DNA from: Mesostigma viride
Lineage: Eukaryota > Streptophyta > Mesostigmatophyceae > Mesostigmatales > Mesostigmataceae
Direction: 5' to 3'
DNA length: 64,000 nucleotides
Assembly: GCA_009746045.1 (NCBI GenBank)
Contig: RPFO01000076.1
Location: 1,552,114-1,616,113 of the forward strand
Part shown: positions 1 through 10,878 of the stretch, in pieces
Numbering within the stretch: the stretch's first letter is position 1
Layout of the letters: each line of letters opens with the position of its first letter
Position numbers and translations under genes: made by a program
Notes under the pieces: model-generated
The model's input: only the letters and a program-made list of their open reading frames with translations
Database searches by the model: none
Told to the model about the DNA's origin: nothing

Positions 1-1061
1 TCTCACTAACAAATTTTTGTGTGTACCGATGCGTGCTTTGCCGGATGATGTATTTTTGTCTTGCATGCAGGCAATATACCTAACACAGTCGGGCTGGGCA
101 CATCCGTCAGTCCAACACGGCGAGAGGCCACATGCGGATGCAGATTTTGTAGGCTCTGAGCCTTGGTCACATTGCCGTAGCACTCGACAGTGTCCTGTGA
201 TTGTTTCTAGAGAGTCATCCAGATATTTCAGCAATGGTGGCTGGGACAGCCCTCGTAATGGTTTCAGTGATGATGAGGATGATGACTTTGATGACGAGGA
301 CTGTTGAGCCCCGTTGTGCTTGTCGGTCAACAGATTTTATATTGCATTTGTGAGATGATTGTGGGTGTCCATTTTGCACACCACCCACAGCCATGCTTGA
401 GTGCACCGTTCCTTGTGTGTGTATCAATACAGTTGGTGTTCGTATTTGATCAGTTGTGCCATTTCATCGGGTTGTTGCATGCCATCTGAACATGTTCACT
501 CCCCGTTGCCATTTTATCATACCAGTGTTGTGAGCTCAGAGCAATGGATGCATGATGCAGTGTTGTGATTTAGTGTAGATATTGACGATGCCACCTTTGA
601 TCAGCATGATGGATGCTTGGCCAGCGATGGGTCGGAGGTTGACACTTGATGACCGTGATGACGATTGCCCTGAATGTTCAATATTGGTGTTTTTCTTAAC
701 ATCCCAGTCGATATTTTTGCAATAAACCATGTCTCCCACGGCACATGACATTGTGGTGCATTTTATCATGCACCTAAGGGTGTTTCCAGCTTGTTTTGTC
801 AGTTCCTTTCAGTACCCCCCTCTGGTTTTTCAAGTTGTCACCTGCGCTTAAGAACTTTCTCAGTGGCGAGTTCTTGGTGTCATCCTTTGAAAGCTTGCCC
901 CGTACCGCTGCACGTGTTGTCTCTCCTGGCATTGCCACCTTGCCGTGTCCCACCTTGGCCTTTTCCTTCTCCATCTCTGCTGCGGCATGCACGCACTTCC
1001 TTGCTGCGGATGTGCATTATGCGTGCTTTGTGATATATCACTTCCCCTGAGTGGTTGTGAT
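1..1061. other. Left flank, no gene recognised
   Basis: About 1 kb of mixed-composition DNA without a recognisable gene. The longest reading frame of note (17-307, plus) ends in a run of Asp and Glu, but it has no domain, no clear start context and no partner, so it is not called. Near 1040-1061 the sequence grades into a TTTTGTGAC/TTTTATCAC repeat field. Confidence 0.4.
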
Positions 1062-1327
1062 TTATCACCTTATCACATTTTGTTTTTCTGTGGGTTTGTG
1101 ACATTTTGTGACACTTTGACATTTTGTGATAATGACGTTATCACAAAATATGCTGGTTTTATCACGTTTGTCACGTTTTGTCACAATCATGACATGTCTC
1201 GATCACAATTTGTCACAGTTTTATCACATTTTGTCACATTTTGTCACGTTTTATCATTTTTTTATCACAAAATGTCACAAAAGTGACATTTTGTGATAAA
1301 AAAATATCACAAAATGTCACAAACCCC
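1062..1327. repeat. TTTTGTGAC / TTTTATCAC short-repeat array with a perfect hairpin
   Basis: The motifs TTTTGTCAC, TTTTATCAC and their complements recur many times in both orientations. Positions 1257-1278 and 1283-1304 form a perfect 22-bp inverted repeat around an AAAA loop, so a single strand could fold into a long AT-rich hairpin. The array stops just before the TOC1-like element at 1337. It could be a foldback element end, a satellite-like array or a binding-site cluster. The sequence shows only the repetition and the symmetry. Confidence 0.75.
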
Positions 1328-1336
1328 TTCCTAGTG

Positions 1337-3185
1337 TAGAGCTTTTGTGATTAGTAGATGCAGTATAGTGCATGGTTGAAAAATGAATAAAATGTGCGTT
1401 CCGCGCTTGGGTTGATTATACCCGGGCGGAACGGGGCGTGAGGTGCAGTGCCCCTGAAAAGAACAACCTACGCATTATTTAATACTAGCCGTGCAGATTC
1501 GGGATATTCTACCCCCGGTCTGTACGGTTAGCGTCTTACTAGCATCACTGAACATAAGGGTTTAATGACGTCAGTTAGCTAGGGATAAGGGAGGTTTTGC
1601 GACTAAAAGCCGCTCTGGCTGGTTTTGTCGGCCTCTTTCTTTGCTCGTTGTCGTTGCGGCGGCAGCCGCAGCTATGGGTGCTGCGGAGCAAAATCCCAAA
1701 AGCACTGGTTGCACCGGCCACTTGGCCAGTGGTGAGACTTCCAGTTGTTAACCGGCCAGGCGTAGTTCCTCGCCCGGTTAACTAAAAGAAAAGAAAATGA
1801 TTACCTCCGGTCCGCACCTTTTCCCCAGCTTGGGGTCTTTGGTGGGCCGGGTGCCGTGACAGGTGCTCAACTGTCGCTTGGTCGGCCCAGTGCGCGAGCT
1901 GGTGCTCCGTACCTGGGGATGCTTGCACCCCGGGTTGGAGCCGGATGGCTGGCACTGGCGACCCGTGTCTCGGTCCGCGGCCTGAGGCTTTTTCTTCGGA
2001 AATTGCTGCTGGCCAGCAAACTTTGCAATTGCCTTCCGCCGAGGGGGGGGTGGTTGGGGCTGGGGACGGCGATGGGAAAAGCGCCTAAGCTAGAAATTTT
2101 TTCCCCACGCATGGAAACCTCGGGGGGAATGCGGTCTTGGCTGAACGGACTCTCGTTCAGCCAGGTGCCTGGGGCTGTGGCCTCGGGCATCCGGGCTGGC
2201 GGGGCCTGGGCTAGGTCCACGTTTTTTCTCGAAGCACCCCGGGTCTATGGGGAGACGGCCATAGCGGTACCGACTTGGGGCCCCGAGAGGGGTCATGATA
2301 GGCTGGCCGTGCGCAATCGCAGTGCAAATGCGCTGGGCCTTTTTGGGCCTGGCCATGCATCCACAGCCGCCGGGCACACGCCTCCCGATGTGGGGGGGCT
2401 CCCGTTTTGCGGCAGGGCGGTCACTTGTGACAACGAGCAAGGTGGAGTGCGGCTTCAAGGGAAAGCCAGGGCGGGGGTGATTGGGCAACGTACTTCATGA
2501 AGGGCCTTGAACGGCGTGCCTCCGGGCATGTCGATAGTGTCACATGTATGCTTCCACTTATTGTTTTAATGAAGATGCTGGTTTTTGTGGGAGCTACGTG
2601 GGACATGAATCGGGGTTCTTTGAACGGAGTTTCTTCTATACGTGAATGCGGGAACAAGAGGCCGCTGGATGAGCGGCTTATAGGTCGTAGTGTTTTCTCG
2701 TAGCTGTTTGGCTAGAGCTTTTGTGATTAGTAGATGCAGTATAGTGCATGGTTGAAAAATGAATTAAATAAAATGTGCGTTCCGCGCTTGGGTTGATTAT
2801 ACCCGGGCGGAACGGGGCGTGAGGTGCAGTGCCCCTGAAAAGAACAACCTACGCATTATTTAATACTAGCCGTGCAGATTCGGGATATTCTACCCCCGGT
2901 CTGTACGGCTAGCGTCTTACTAGCATCACTGAACATAAGGGTTTAATGACGTCAGTTAGCTAGGGATAAGGGAGTTTTTGCGACTAAAAGCCGCTCTGGC
3001 TGGTTTTGTCGGCCTCTTTCTTTGCTCCCCACCCACCCACCCTTGTCTTGGTTGCCTCTAGGGCAACGTACTTCATGAAGGCCTTGAACGGCGTGCCTCC
3101 GGGCATGTCGATAGTGTCACATGTATGCTTCCACTTATTGTTTTAATGAAGATGCTGGTTTTTGTGGGAGCTACGTGGGACATGA
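1337..3185 (+). mobile_element. Non-autonomous PAT/TOC1-like element, copy a (5'-truncated)
   Basis: The layout is A1-internal-B1-A2-B2, the split direct repeat plan of PAT/Ngaro-type tyrosine-recombinase retrotransposons. A1 is 1337-1646 and lacks about its first 100 bp, B1 is 2483-2608, A2 is 2612-3027 (416 bp) and B2 is 3061-3185. A2 starts with GGGGTTCTTTGAACGGAG, resembling the start of the autonomous element at 12500 (GGTTCTCTGAACATAG). The B repeats share an ATTGTTTTAAT core with that element. A C-rich tract (3025-3040) separates A2 from B2. No RT or recombinase is encoded. A second, full-length copy is at 24946-26900. Confidence 0.85.
1856..2500 (+). CDS. Hypothetical ORF inside TOC1-like copy a
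   Basis: A 214-codon open frame fills most of the internal region. In copy b (25571-26214) the same DNA is nearly identical, but the frame is broken where a G run near 2041-2050 differs in length. The protein is Gly/Ala/Arg-rich with no domain I recognise. The near-identity of the copies probably reflects recent transposition rather than selection, so coding status is doubtful. Confidence 0.2.
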   Translation: MTGAQLSLGRPSARAGAPYLGMLAPRVGAGWLALATRVSVRGLRLFLRKLLLASKLCNCLPPRGGWLGLGTAMGKAPKLEIFSPRMETSGGMRSWLNGLSFSQVPGAVASGIRAGGAWARSTFFLEAPRVYGETAIAVPTWGPERGHDRLAVRNRSANALGLFGPGHASTAAGHTPPDVGGLPFCGRAVTCDNEQGGVRLQGKARAGVIGQRTS

Positions 3186-3239
3186 AAGGTCTTTCCAAAC
3201 TGCATCCACTTAGCATATTGGTTGCCCAAAATGCTAACT
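3186..3239. repeat. Fragment of Copia-2 LTR (terminal 54 bp)
   Basis: This 54-bp stretch matches the right-hand end of the 643-bp Copia-2 LTRs (46256-46309 and 54094-54147), including the terminal GCTAACT. It directly abuts the end of the TOC1-like element at 3185. The remaining LTR is absent, so this is a relic of a third copy truncated by the neighbouring insertion or by deletion. Confidence 0.85.
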
Positions 3240-3579
3240 GTTGTACATCAGTAAGTTTGCCCAGTTGTTGTGATTCGTCGCATAAAAAGGTTTTGACTTC
3301 CAATAACCTCCCTTCGGCTGTCCGACCGATAGGGCAGTTATGCAAAAGGTGGTATCCTCCCGGCGGGACCCATGTCACCGCGCCAGGTTAGTAGGTTGGA
3401 GAGTCGGGTTGGTTGTTCTGCCAATATGCAAGCCCGTGGACTTTTGCACGTCGCAGCGTTGTTGGGAGGCGGTACAGTATGTAGAGATGTTGTCAAGCAC
3501 AGCATCAACATCACGTACAGCATACTATTGACGACCAAGGAATTAAATGAAAATTTCTGACACGTAGAGAGGTGCAAAT
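3240..3579. other. Unassigned flank up to the Gypsy target site
   Basis: About 340 bp with no recognised gene or repeat. It is the DNA into which the large Gypsy element inserted. The last five bases before the element (GTTAG, 3580-3584) recur at 56517-56521. Confidence 0.4.
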
Positions 3580-3584
3580 GTTAG
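3580..3584. other. Target-site duplication (left) of the Gypsy element
   Basis: GTTAG lies immediately before the LTR start TGTTACG and is matched by GTTAG at 56517-56521 after the terminal CGTAACA. Five bases is the normal Gypsy duplication length. Confidence 0.85.
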
Positions 3585-3608
3585 TGTTACGTCGCGTAAC
3601 CATTCGTT
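3585..3608 (+). repeat. Gypsy 5' LTR, first 24 bp
   Basis: Matches the first 24 bp of the 3' LTR at 42271 with one difference. The first 17 bases (TGTTACG-TCG-CGTAACA in the 3' copy) form an inverted repeat that carries both LTR tips side by side. The LTR is cut at 3608 by the minus-strand PAT-1 element and resumes at 7351. Confidence 0.9.
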
Positions 3609-6232
3609 TTCTTCTCAAGAAGGGTCAAGTAGCTAGCGCCAAGCCGAGGCCCGGGATTGGGATGAACACCCTCGCGAGTCAAATCGCGGACCCACCCGGC
3701 CACCGAGGCAGCCATGGAAAGCCCCCGCGAAGGCCCATCCGCAGGCTGAAGGTCACTTGGCGTCCAGACCCATTGTGAGCGGCTGCCGGTGACCAATGGA
3801 AGAGCGCACAACCGGCGGCATTGCTTGTTTAACTGGTAAGAAGAGGAACGCCCTTTAGCCAAGCAGCCCAAAGCGGCAGTGGAGTCCACTAACCTCACCA
3901 CCCGCTTACCCCATGTTCCGAGGTTCCGGGCCGAGCGCTCCACCCCCTTCACAGCGGCCCGCACTTCTTTCTCGTTGATGTGCATGGTCGAATCGCGCCA
4001 GCGACTCTTGATCCCTACGCGCCATCGCCCGTGGATGATGGCTCTTTCCGCGGCCTTGGTCAAGGGTCTAGGCCCGGCATACATGGCCTCACCTGGGGTG
4101 AAGAGGGTTGGGTAACCCCGCACCTCCCGGGCCCGAGCTAATTCCGTCACCTCAGCTGGGGCCATCTCAGCGTAGACAACCCCCTGCCCAAAACTAGACG
4201 CATCCGAGGCCACCACCACCGGAGCCAGGGCAGCCCCCCGGTCCACACGGAGCATGGGGGCCAACGCCACGGCACACTCGAGCTCATCGCGCACACCTTG
4301 CCACAAAGGTCGCGTTCGCTGGCCCCACCCCTGGAGGTTGATGAACTTAAAACTCTGCTGCCATATGGACAAGCAAGTGCGGCTGAGCATCTGCAGCCAC
4401 ACCCACCGGCCCACGACGGCCGCCAGCGCCTCAGCGGTAGCGCGTCCCCTCTCGAGGAGTACACGAGTGTGCGCAACCACAAGGGTGAGCTGCTTAGCTG
4501 TCGGCTCCAACACCCCATCCCGCCGGTGAACAACACCCAGAGCTTCTAGCTCATCCTCCCCCTCCGGGCTAGCCATGATCGTCTTGTCCTTGGAGGGCAC
4601 AAGGTTGTTAGGCGCGTACCCGTCTTCAATAGCACTCGTGATTAAGCGATTCACCGCCTCGCACGTGCGCCCATTGCTGACCACCAGGTCATCAATAGTG
4701 ATGGATACCATAGGGGCAGGGGGGTCCTCAAGGTCGATTTGCATCTCCCTCGTGCTCTCCTCCTTGTACTCGATGGCTAGGGCGGTTGGGTTACCCCATG
4801 CATTCCGAAGCACGATCAGCTCCCCTACACTTGTGAGGCGGTTCACCTGCCGTCTAGGATCCAAAGCGCCCGTGGCATAGAGGACCATCTCATGGATGGC
4901 TTCCCCTAGCGCTACAGCGTGGGAGTGCCCCATGGCCAGCACTTTCAGCACTGGCCACACCCTCCTCCGCCGCCCCGGCAGCCCGACATCGGTGGACCAC
5001 ACATCAGGTAGCCCTTGATAATCCCACCACCACTCCGGCACTTGGATGGTATAGTAATACGAGACCAGATCGCTCTTGGCCGTGTAGCACCGACCCTTGA
5101 TATAGACCTCCGAGTATATGCCCAGGTGGGGTAACACCGTCTTAGGGGGGTCCACCCACAGTGCGTTCCCCAACTTCTTATTCACAATGAGCCTTAACTC
5201 CCCCACTCCTTTGGCCACCCCAAAACATCCGTCTACCCACTTTGGCCGCGTCTCTTGGAACTCCACCATCCCCACGTCCGCTGCCCTCCCCATCAACTTG
5301 CCCCACTCCGCCATGGTGCACCCTCGGCTGGGGGCAGGTACATTCCAATACCTCGCACTGGCAGCCACCTCCGGCTTGATGCAGTTGGCCTCGCTGGCGT
5401 ACACCTCTCGCCAACTAGGTCGTAGAGCCAGCAAGTCCAGCAGCTTCGCCTTTCCTGCCACCTCGCGCTTCGGCAGACTCACCCGCTCCGCCACAAGTTG
5501 TTCATACTTGTTACATTTCCCATAGATTAGATCACTTCCTTTTGCGGGGCCTGTCGCAACGCCGGCTGCGCGGCGACTGTACCACTCACAGTGCTTCTTG
5601 ACCCTTTTCAGGGCCTCCGCCGTTCCTCTGGAGCACGCGCCTCCAGATTTAGGCGGAGGGTCTGCCCCCCCGTGCCATAGCCAATTCAACCACGTAATCA
5701 CCTTGTGTTGCAGAGTGAAGGTCCGGCGGCGGCGAGTTGCACGCTGGCGTCTGCGTGCTGACCTCACTCTCCCCCACGTAGTGCTTAGAGGCACTGTAGG
5801 AAGAGGCAGTGGGAAGGGGGAGCGGTTTACCCTTTCGGTGTTTACTTGGTTTGCTGGGCCTTGCCCAGCTTCTCCATCATCGTGGCGCTTTGCAGGGCCA
5901 TCTTCATGGCCGGGTTGCTCACCAAGGAGGCATCCTCCTTGAGAGCAAGGAGGTGGCCAGCCACCTTCCACCCTCCTGACCCCTGGCTCTCCACTAGGAG
6001 CATTGCTGCCACCACCCTCATGAGATACTCTACCCCAGCCAACTCCCCGGCTCCCGGCCCCAACTCCTTGAAGAGTGTGTCCATGGCCAGGGCGATGTTC
6101 ATGACCACCTTCCTGCTTTCCTGGTTCCTCCATCCCCCTTGGCGAGTAGCCATGATCCAACTCTTTATCCCCCCTCCATTGTCGTTGGCATCCTCGAGCA
6201 CCTCGGGGAGCACTCTCTCTTGCACCCTCCAA
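3609..6232 (-). pseudogene. PAT-1 RT-RNase H polyprotein, recombinase lost
   Basis: An open frame of about 875 codons, probably translated from within the gag overlap. RT motifs include AKSDLVSYYYTIQV (motif A Asp) and the catalytic ITIDDLV. RNase H residues follow: Asp in VVASDASSFGQGV, Glu in HINEKEVRAAVKG, Asp in VRLVDSTAALG, and the WVWTPSDLQPADGPSRG end. Then comes DLTREGVHPNPGP (codons at about 3647-3685), a 2A-like string. The frame ends within about 20 residues after this, in Gypsy LTR DNA. Compared with PAT-2 the whole tyrosine recombinase is missing, so integration must depend on other copies. The first ~130 codons overlap gag out of frame and are probably not real N-terminus. Confidence 0.8.
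3647..3685 (-). other. 2A-like NPGP motif in PAT-1
   Basis: The codons read DLTREGVHPNPGP. Canonical 2A peptides end D-V/I-E-x-N-P-G-P. Here NPGP is intact but the Asp position is Gly and the Glu is His. The motif sits between RNase H and the (lost) recombinase, the same place as in PAT-2. Confidence 0.5.
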
Positions 6233-6900
6233 TTCACCACTTGTGCTCGAGTGGGCAGCGTCACCCCTTTGGTCTTTTTCGGCTTCCTGGAAGCCCCATC
6301 TGCCCCGGCCAGCGCATCCTTCAATTTCGTCAGGAAATCCTCTTCCTCGGACTCCTCCTCCTCCTCCTCTACTTTGCCCGCCTGCCCCTGCTTGCCAATA
6401 ATAGCCGCCAGCTCCAAGAGCTGCTCCCTCACATCCCCCGCGGCCTTTCCCTTGCTCGGGGCTGGGCTTCCGACTTTTTTCGTCCCCTTTTTCGCCCCTT
6501 TCGTGGGCCGGCGTGGTGGCTGCATCTCCTCTTCGTCCGAGTCCGCCAAGTCCCGGGCGCTTTGGAGGGCTGCCACTAGCGCTTCGTTTGGGTCCGCTGC
6601 TGCCAGAATTTCAGGCCCGTCCACGTGGTCGACCAGCAGTCCAACGACGGACTCCAGCTGGGCCGCAGACCACCGGCTGACGGTAGTTACCCAGTCGGTC
6701 CCGAGGACCGCCTCAAAGGCAGCGCACACTTCAGGCAGGCCCGAGCAAGTGGAGAGCTCCTGATGGAGCCTTTTCTTCTGCGTCGGCCAGCCTAGTCGGC
6801 CCTTTCCCGTCTGTTTAGTAGCTGTCGGCACCTCGGGATTAGCTTTCGGTAATTGCTTCCCAGCACCTGTCGAACCTGGCTTCCGCCCGGGCTTTGGCAT
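5842..6900 (-). CDS. PAT-1 Gag-like protein
   Basis: A 352-residue protein starting at an ATG followed by a basic Lys/Gly/Pro-rich stretch. The middle has runs of Glu/Asp (about residues 170-195), and the C-terminal half matches the PAT-2 product at 13019 (shared features include the MNIALAMDTL segment). No CCHC knuckle is visible. Position and conservation suggest a structural, nucleic-acid-packaging role in the cytoplasmic particle; this is inference. Its 3' end overlaps the RT frame by almost 400 bases, so a frameshift or slippage event is needed to make the downstream protein. The frame is intact here. Confidence 0.7.
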   Translation of the reverse strand: MPKPGRKPGSTGAGKQLPKANPEVPTATKQTGKGRLGWPTQKKRLHQELSTCSGLPEVCAAFEAVLGTDWVTTVSRWSAAQLESVVGLLVDHVDGPEILAAADPNEALVAALQSARDLADSDEEEMQPPRRPTKGAKKGTKKVGSPAPSKGKAAGDVREQLLELAAIIGKQGQAGKVEEEEEESEEEDFLTKLKDALAGADGASRKPKKTKGVTLPTRAQVVNWRVQERVLPEVLEDANDNGGGIKSWIMATRQGGWRNQESRKVVMNIALAMDTLFKELGPGAGELAGVEYLMRVVAAMLLVESQGSGGWKVAGHLLALKEDASLVSNPAMKMALQSATMMEKLGKAQQTK

Positions 6901-7350
6901 CCCAGCCGCTTTGCAGAAAGGAATTCCGGGCGTCAGCTACGCTGCCCCTGACCCCTGTCGCCGCCTTCGTTAAAACAAAAGAGACCGCCATGAGCTAGGT
7001 GAGCAAGCTTTTATCGTTTTTCAAGGCCAACGGCTCTCTACCAACGGCCAGATCCGGCAACGGCCTCTAAACAGTTTTAGCCGTCAAGTGTTACTTCAGA
7101 TATTGCTTGTTGCAAACCCGTCCGCAATCACAGATCTGCTAGGAGAACCTAGACGCAAAAATCCGTCGTCAAGGTACTCAGCACACCGTCAAGGTATGGG
7201 CCGCAACAATTAGGCCATATCATCCGTAATACTCGTACACTAGAAGCCTAATCAACCTTATTACGATCACATCACCCAGCTCTATTTCACCTAGCATCAG
7301 CGGCTCCCCTTCCGTATCACTATAAAGATACTATGTTCAGAGAACCCCGA

Positions 7351-7378
7351 GTAGTTACGGACGTAAATTAGGTCCTTT
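7351..7378 (+). repeat. Gypsy 5' LTR, second piece
   Basis: These 28 bases continue the LTR exactly from position 25 to 52 of the 3' LTR (42295-42322) and are cut again at 7378 by the next insertion. Confidence 0.9.
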
Positions 7379-7518
7379 CTATTCCCACTATTACCAATCC
7401 ACCAACATTTGATTAAAACAATAAGTGGGCAATTACAGAACCCATGAGTGAGCCTGCCACGCTGCACCCATTTCATGATTGATTGTAGTTCTCGTTACCC
7501 TAGAAACAAACACAAGAA

Positions 7519-7535
7519 GGGGGGGGGGGGGGGGG
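7519..7535 (+). repeat. G17 homopolymer at the A2/B2 junction
   Basis: Seventeen consecutive G on the plus strand (C on the element's sense strand) lie between the A2 and B2 repeats. The two other split-repeat families have C-rich tracts at the same junction. Confidence 0.9.
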
Positions 7536-9024
7536 ACAAGAAAAAGAGACCTAGAACATCGTGCAAATGGCACTTTAGGGCGGCGTAGCCCGGGCTCGCC
7601 TCATGAGCCGTCAGCAACAGTAACTTAATTGCTACTTAACTTAACGAACTAGAAATGGCCATACAAAACTGGCCAACTAATTCTAACTCATGGAACCGGT
7701 CCAGCCCAAGGCCCACCGTCCCGTAGTACCACTCACATAGCGGCGTTCATTCTCATCTGTTATAAAGAAACTACGTTCAGAGAACACCGATTCTATTCCC
7801 ACTATTACCAATCCACCAACATTTGATTAAAACAATAAGTGGGCAATTACAGAACCCATGAGTGAGCCTGCCACGCTGCACCCATTTCATGATTGATTGT
7901 AGTTCTCGTTACCCAACCCCCCTTTCCTGGTGCTTTATCTCCAAAGCTCCGCCAACCACTTTCGCTCAGTGGCTCTCGAGGCTGCCCTGCCGCAACGGTC
8001 ACGACCATTACAATCGCCGGCGGCTGTAGCGAGCCTCATGCACGATAACCCTTTGCAGGGCCCCCCCCAGCCTTCCACCCTCGGCCAGTAAAAGAGGGTG
8101 TTGAATGTGCACGCAAAGACAAGGAAGAAGACGCCTCGTTTAACGATCACGGACCTCCCTCAAAGGCCAGTGCCGCCCTAACGTGACGACAACTTGTAGT
8201 AGGACGTCACCCGATGCCACCATATCTCGATTACTGTCAACGTTGTCACCTGGGAGAGTAACTTTCCATATTTCAGGTTTTAGTTGATGAGCAGGCTCTC
8301 ATCACACACCCCAGCGGCCGATAAAGCGCAAGCGCAACTGGGCCGGCCAAAATATTTGGTCCTGCCCGGCCCAGGTCCGTCTGTTAAACTGGCCCCTTAA
8401 GTCTCGGTCTGAATCGAAATATTGCATAATTCCGGAATTCGTCCCCACCACATTCCCGAGACCTCACGCACCCATAAGAGCGGATGCTGGTAAATATTTT
8501 TCTACTTACGCGAGGGCCGACAGACTTGTCGTCCATCACAATGCCCACTAAAAGTAACCCGACCACCCTTCCTTCGGCAGTCAGCAGTCAGGAACTGCAA
8601 CCCTGCTGCGACATTCCGCAGCAAAGCGGTAGGCACTGCAGCGTGGCACGGAAATCTTACTCATGGTTTCAGAGTTCCGTACAGGTGCCACGCGCAGGCA
8701 AACACGAAGTATTTTATAGTCTCTCGTCGGCCAAGAACCCAGCTGCGGGGAGAAAACCGACGAGGGTAATTCTAATTTCTTTTTCACAGTCACGTGACTG
8801 TTCAAGCTATGTCAGTCACGCGCCATCTCTAATCGGCCACCGCCAGCCAAAAGGCTGACGCGATTAGGGCAGCATTAAATTTCTTGTAATCCGCCATACC
8901 CATACCCCATACATCCGATTACAAGAAAAAGAGACCTAGAACATCGTGCAAATGGCACTTTAGGGCGGCGTAGCCCGGGCTCGCCTCATGAGCCGTCAGC
9001 AACAGTAACTTAATTGCTACTTAA

Positions 9025-10717
9025 CCCCTAAATGGGCGGAAATGCTGCCGATAAATCGGCAGTAACTCACCTATTTTGTAAACCAGCCCCTGTACAACCT
9101 AGCAATATCCAATGGCTGTCCTTGGGGGGCAAGCATGTCCATGAGTTGCCCTAAGCCATGATATATCACAACCTCACATATATTCATCGTAGGCCATGTA
9201 TAACTACCGTCAAAGTCAGGGGGGTCAAGACGAGCGTTTTCATTTTTGGTAGAATGTGCATTTTGAATTATGTTGTAAGAGCTAGGCACCTACCACTTCA
9301 GGGATGATAAACAATTAGTTGCTGAACAGTTTGAGCCATTGGGGTCATCATTTGGGTGGGTATACCAGCAGTTACACCCAGTACAGCCCATAGGGGTACC
9401 GTTGGTAAAAAGCAACCAAGGGGGTAGGGGTGGGCATAATACCTACTAATATGGCCCCCAACCATGCCAAACAATACATTTCCCTTCCACAATGATGGGG
9501 AAACATAACTGCATCATCACACTGCCCTTACATGCATGGCACCTATGTGCAGGTGCCACCTTGTCCATGCACGTAGGTAACGTGGTACGGATACCCTACG
9601 CAAGGCATGCATTCTAGGAGGCAGCCACCAACAAACTAGTGATTTTAAGCCTATTTCAGCCTGCCCTAGCAAGGATAAACTAGGCCTAAGCTGCTATAGC
9701 TTGCCAGGTGATGGCCAGCACACCTGGTGGCACATGCTGTCAATGGGAAGCTTCTACTCACCGGTTACATGCTTGATGATGCCACAGAGACCAGCCAACT
9801 GCCTCACACTCATGCAATATGTGTGTGGGAAATGTATAACAAACATATATGGAGGTATTCAAACCCATACAGCCTCTAAAACTTATCACCATCACCCTGT
9901 GGCAGGTCAACTGACTGAGGGAAGCATCTAAGAAGGGTGTTTTAGAAAGGGGCCAGGCCAGGGTCAAGAAAGAGCATGAATAATGCAAAAAGAATGTGCT
10001 ACACAAGCTAGAACGTATATATAAACGTCAAACATCGATAGGAAAACGATGCTTAAGCTTTACCAGGCATGGATGGCGTTACCTTGGCCCAGGCGGTGGC
10101 CGCAAAATGGCGCATTTCGGCACACCAAAGTTGTGCAGCATGGTCGCTGGATTCGGCGATTTCTGGCCACCCTTGCACGTTTACGACTAATATGTACCAT
10201 AAAAAGTACAAAGAAACCGATATATCCTTTAAAATACGCCGGAAAGGTATTGCTGTCAACGTTTCTATCGTCCGGCCTGATCGCAGTTTTTTCCAGCAAG
10301 AACGCTGCCGACACCTATCAAATGGCATTCCCGCGAACCAAAAATTGGCCTGTATGATCTTTCGGACGTATAAAATCAATATCCTAAGTTTGGCCAGAAA
10401 ATTCGAACGCAAACGTAAATGCCATGCGTGGGCGCAAGCCGCCATGGCCAGGTCGTCGTTTTCCGGAATGCACGTTGTACGTGAAAAAGTACCCTGACCC
10501 CTTGTACTTTGACGGTCTGGAACACCTGTTAAACTTGGTCAAAATATAGCAAACCCTATTATCATGTTCTGGAGAAACTTATAAACTTTCATTCTTCTCA
10601 GCTAAACGTTTCCTAATTCCCAATAGTATTCTCGCAAACTGGTCCCCCGAGTAGGTGCCGACAAATCGGCTGTAAGTCACTTTTTGGCGGAAAATCGGCA
10701 GCAAGACCATTTAGGGG
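9025..10717. mobile_element. piggyBac-like non-autonomous DNA transposon
   Basis: TTAA flanks both ends (9021-9024 and 10718-10721), and the empty site can be read in the paired repeat copy at about 7636. The ends are inverted: CCCCTAAATGG at the left and CCATTTAGGGG at the right, followed by subterminal CTGCCGAT.../...ATCGGCAG copies. TTAA targets with CCC-starting TIRs are the mark of the piggyBac superfamily. The 1.69-kb interior has only short frames and no DDD transposase, so it would depend on an autonomous relative. Confidence 0.8.
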
Positions 10718-10878
10718 TTAACTTAACGAACTAGAAATGGCCATACAAAACTGGCCAACTAACTAATTCTAACTCATGGAACCGGTCCAGCCCAAGGCCC
10801 ACCGTCCCGTAGTACCACTCACATAGCGGCGTTCATTCTCATCTGTTATAAAGAAACTACGTTCAGAGAACACCGATT

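Larger units (their letters stand above)
3609..7350 (-). mobile_element. PAT-1: 3'-truncated tyrosine-recombinase retrotransposon
   Basis: A minus-strand element whose 5' tip at 7350 reads GGGGTTCTCTGAACATAG, matching the tip of PAT-2 at 12500. It encodes a Gag-like protein and an RT-RNase H polyprotein, then stops a few codons after an NPGP motif, exactly where PAT-2 continues into its tyrosine recombinase. The recombinase and the B1-A2-B2 repeats are absent, so this is a 3'-truncated copy. No duplication of Gypsy LTR sequence is seen at the junctions, as expected for recombinase-mediated insertion. Positions 6901-7350 are untranslated leader. Confidence 0.85.
7379..10878 (-). mobile_element. 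Non-autonomous split-repeat (PAT-type) element, family 2
   Basis: Read on the minus strand it has A1 (10878-10722 plus 9024-8921), an internal region (8920-7915), B1 (7914-7793, 122 bp), A2 (7792-7536, 257 bp), then a 17-base homopolymer and B2 (7500-7379, 122 bp). The minus-strand tip reads GGTGTTCTCTGAACGTAG, close to PAT-2. B carries CTTATTGTTTTAAT, the same core as the other two families. No RT or recombinase is present. A1 is split by a piggyBac-like element, and after its removal A1 and A2 agree apart from a 4-bp CTAA duplication. The ~1 kb internal region has only short frames with no recognisable product. Confidence 0.85.

Noticed and set aside
17-307. A 96-codon frame with an acidic Asp/Glu tail
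   Set aside because: No domain, no neighbours and no start context; chance frames of this length are common.
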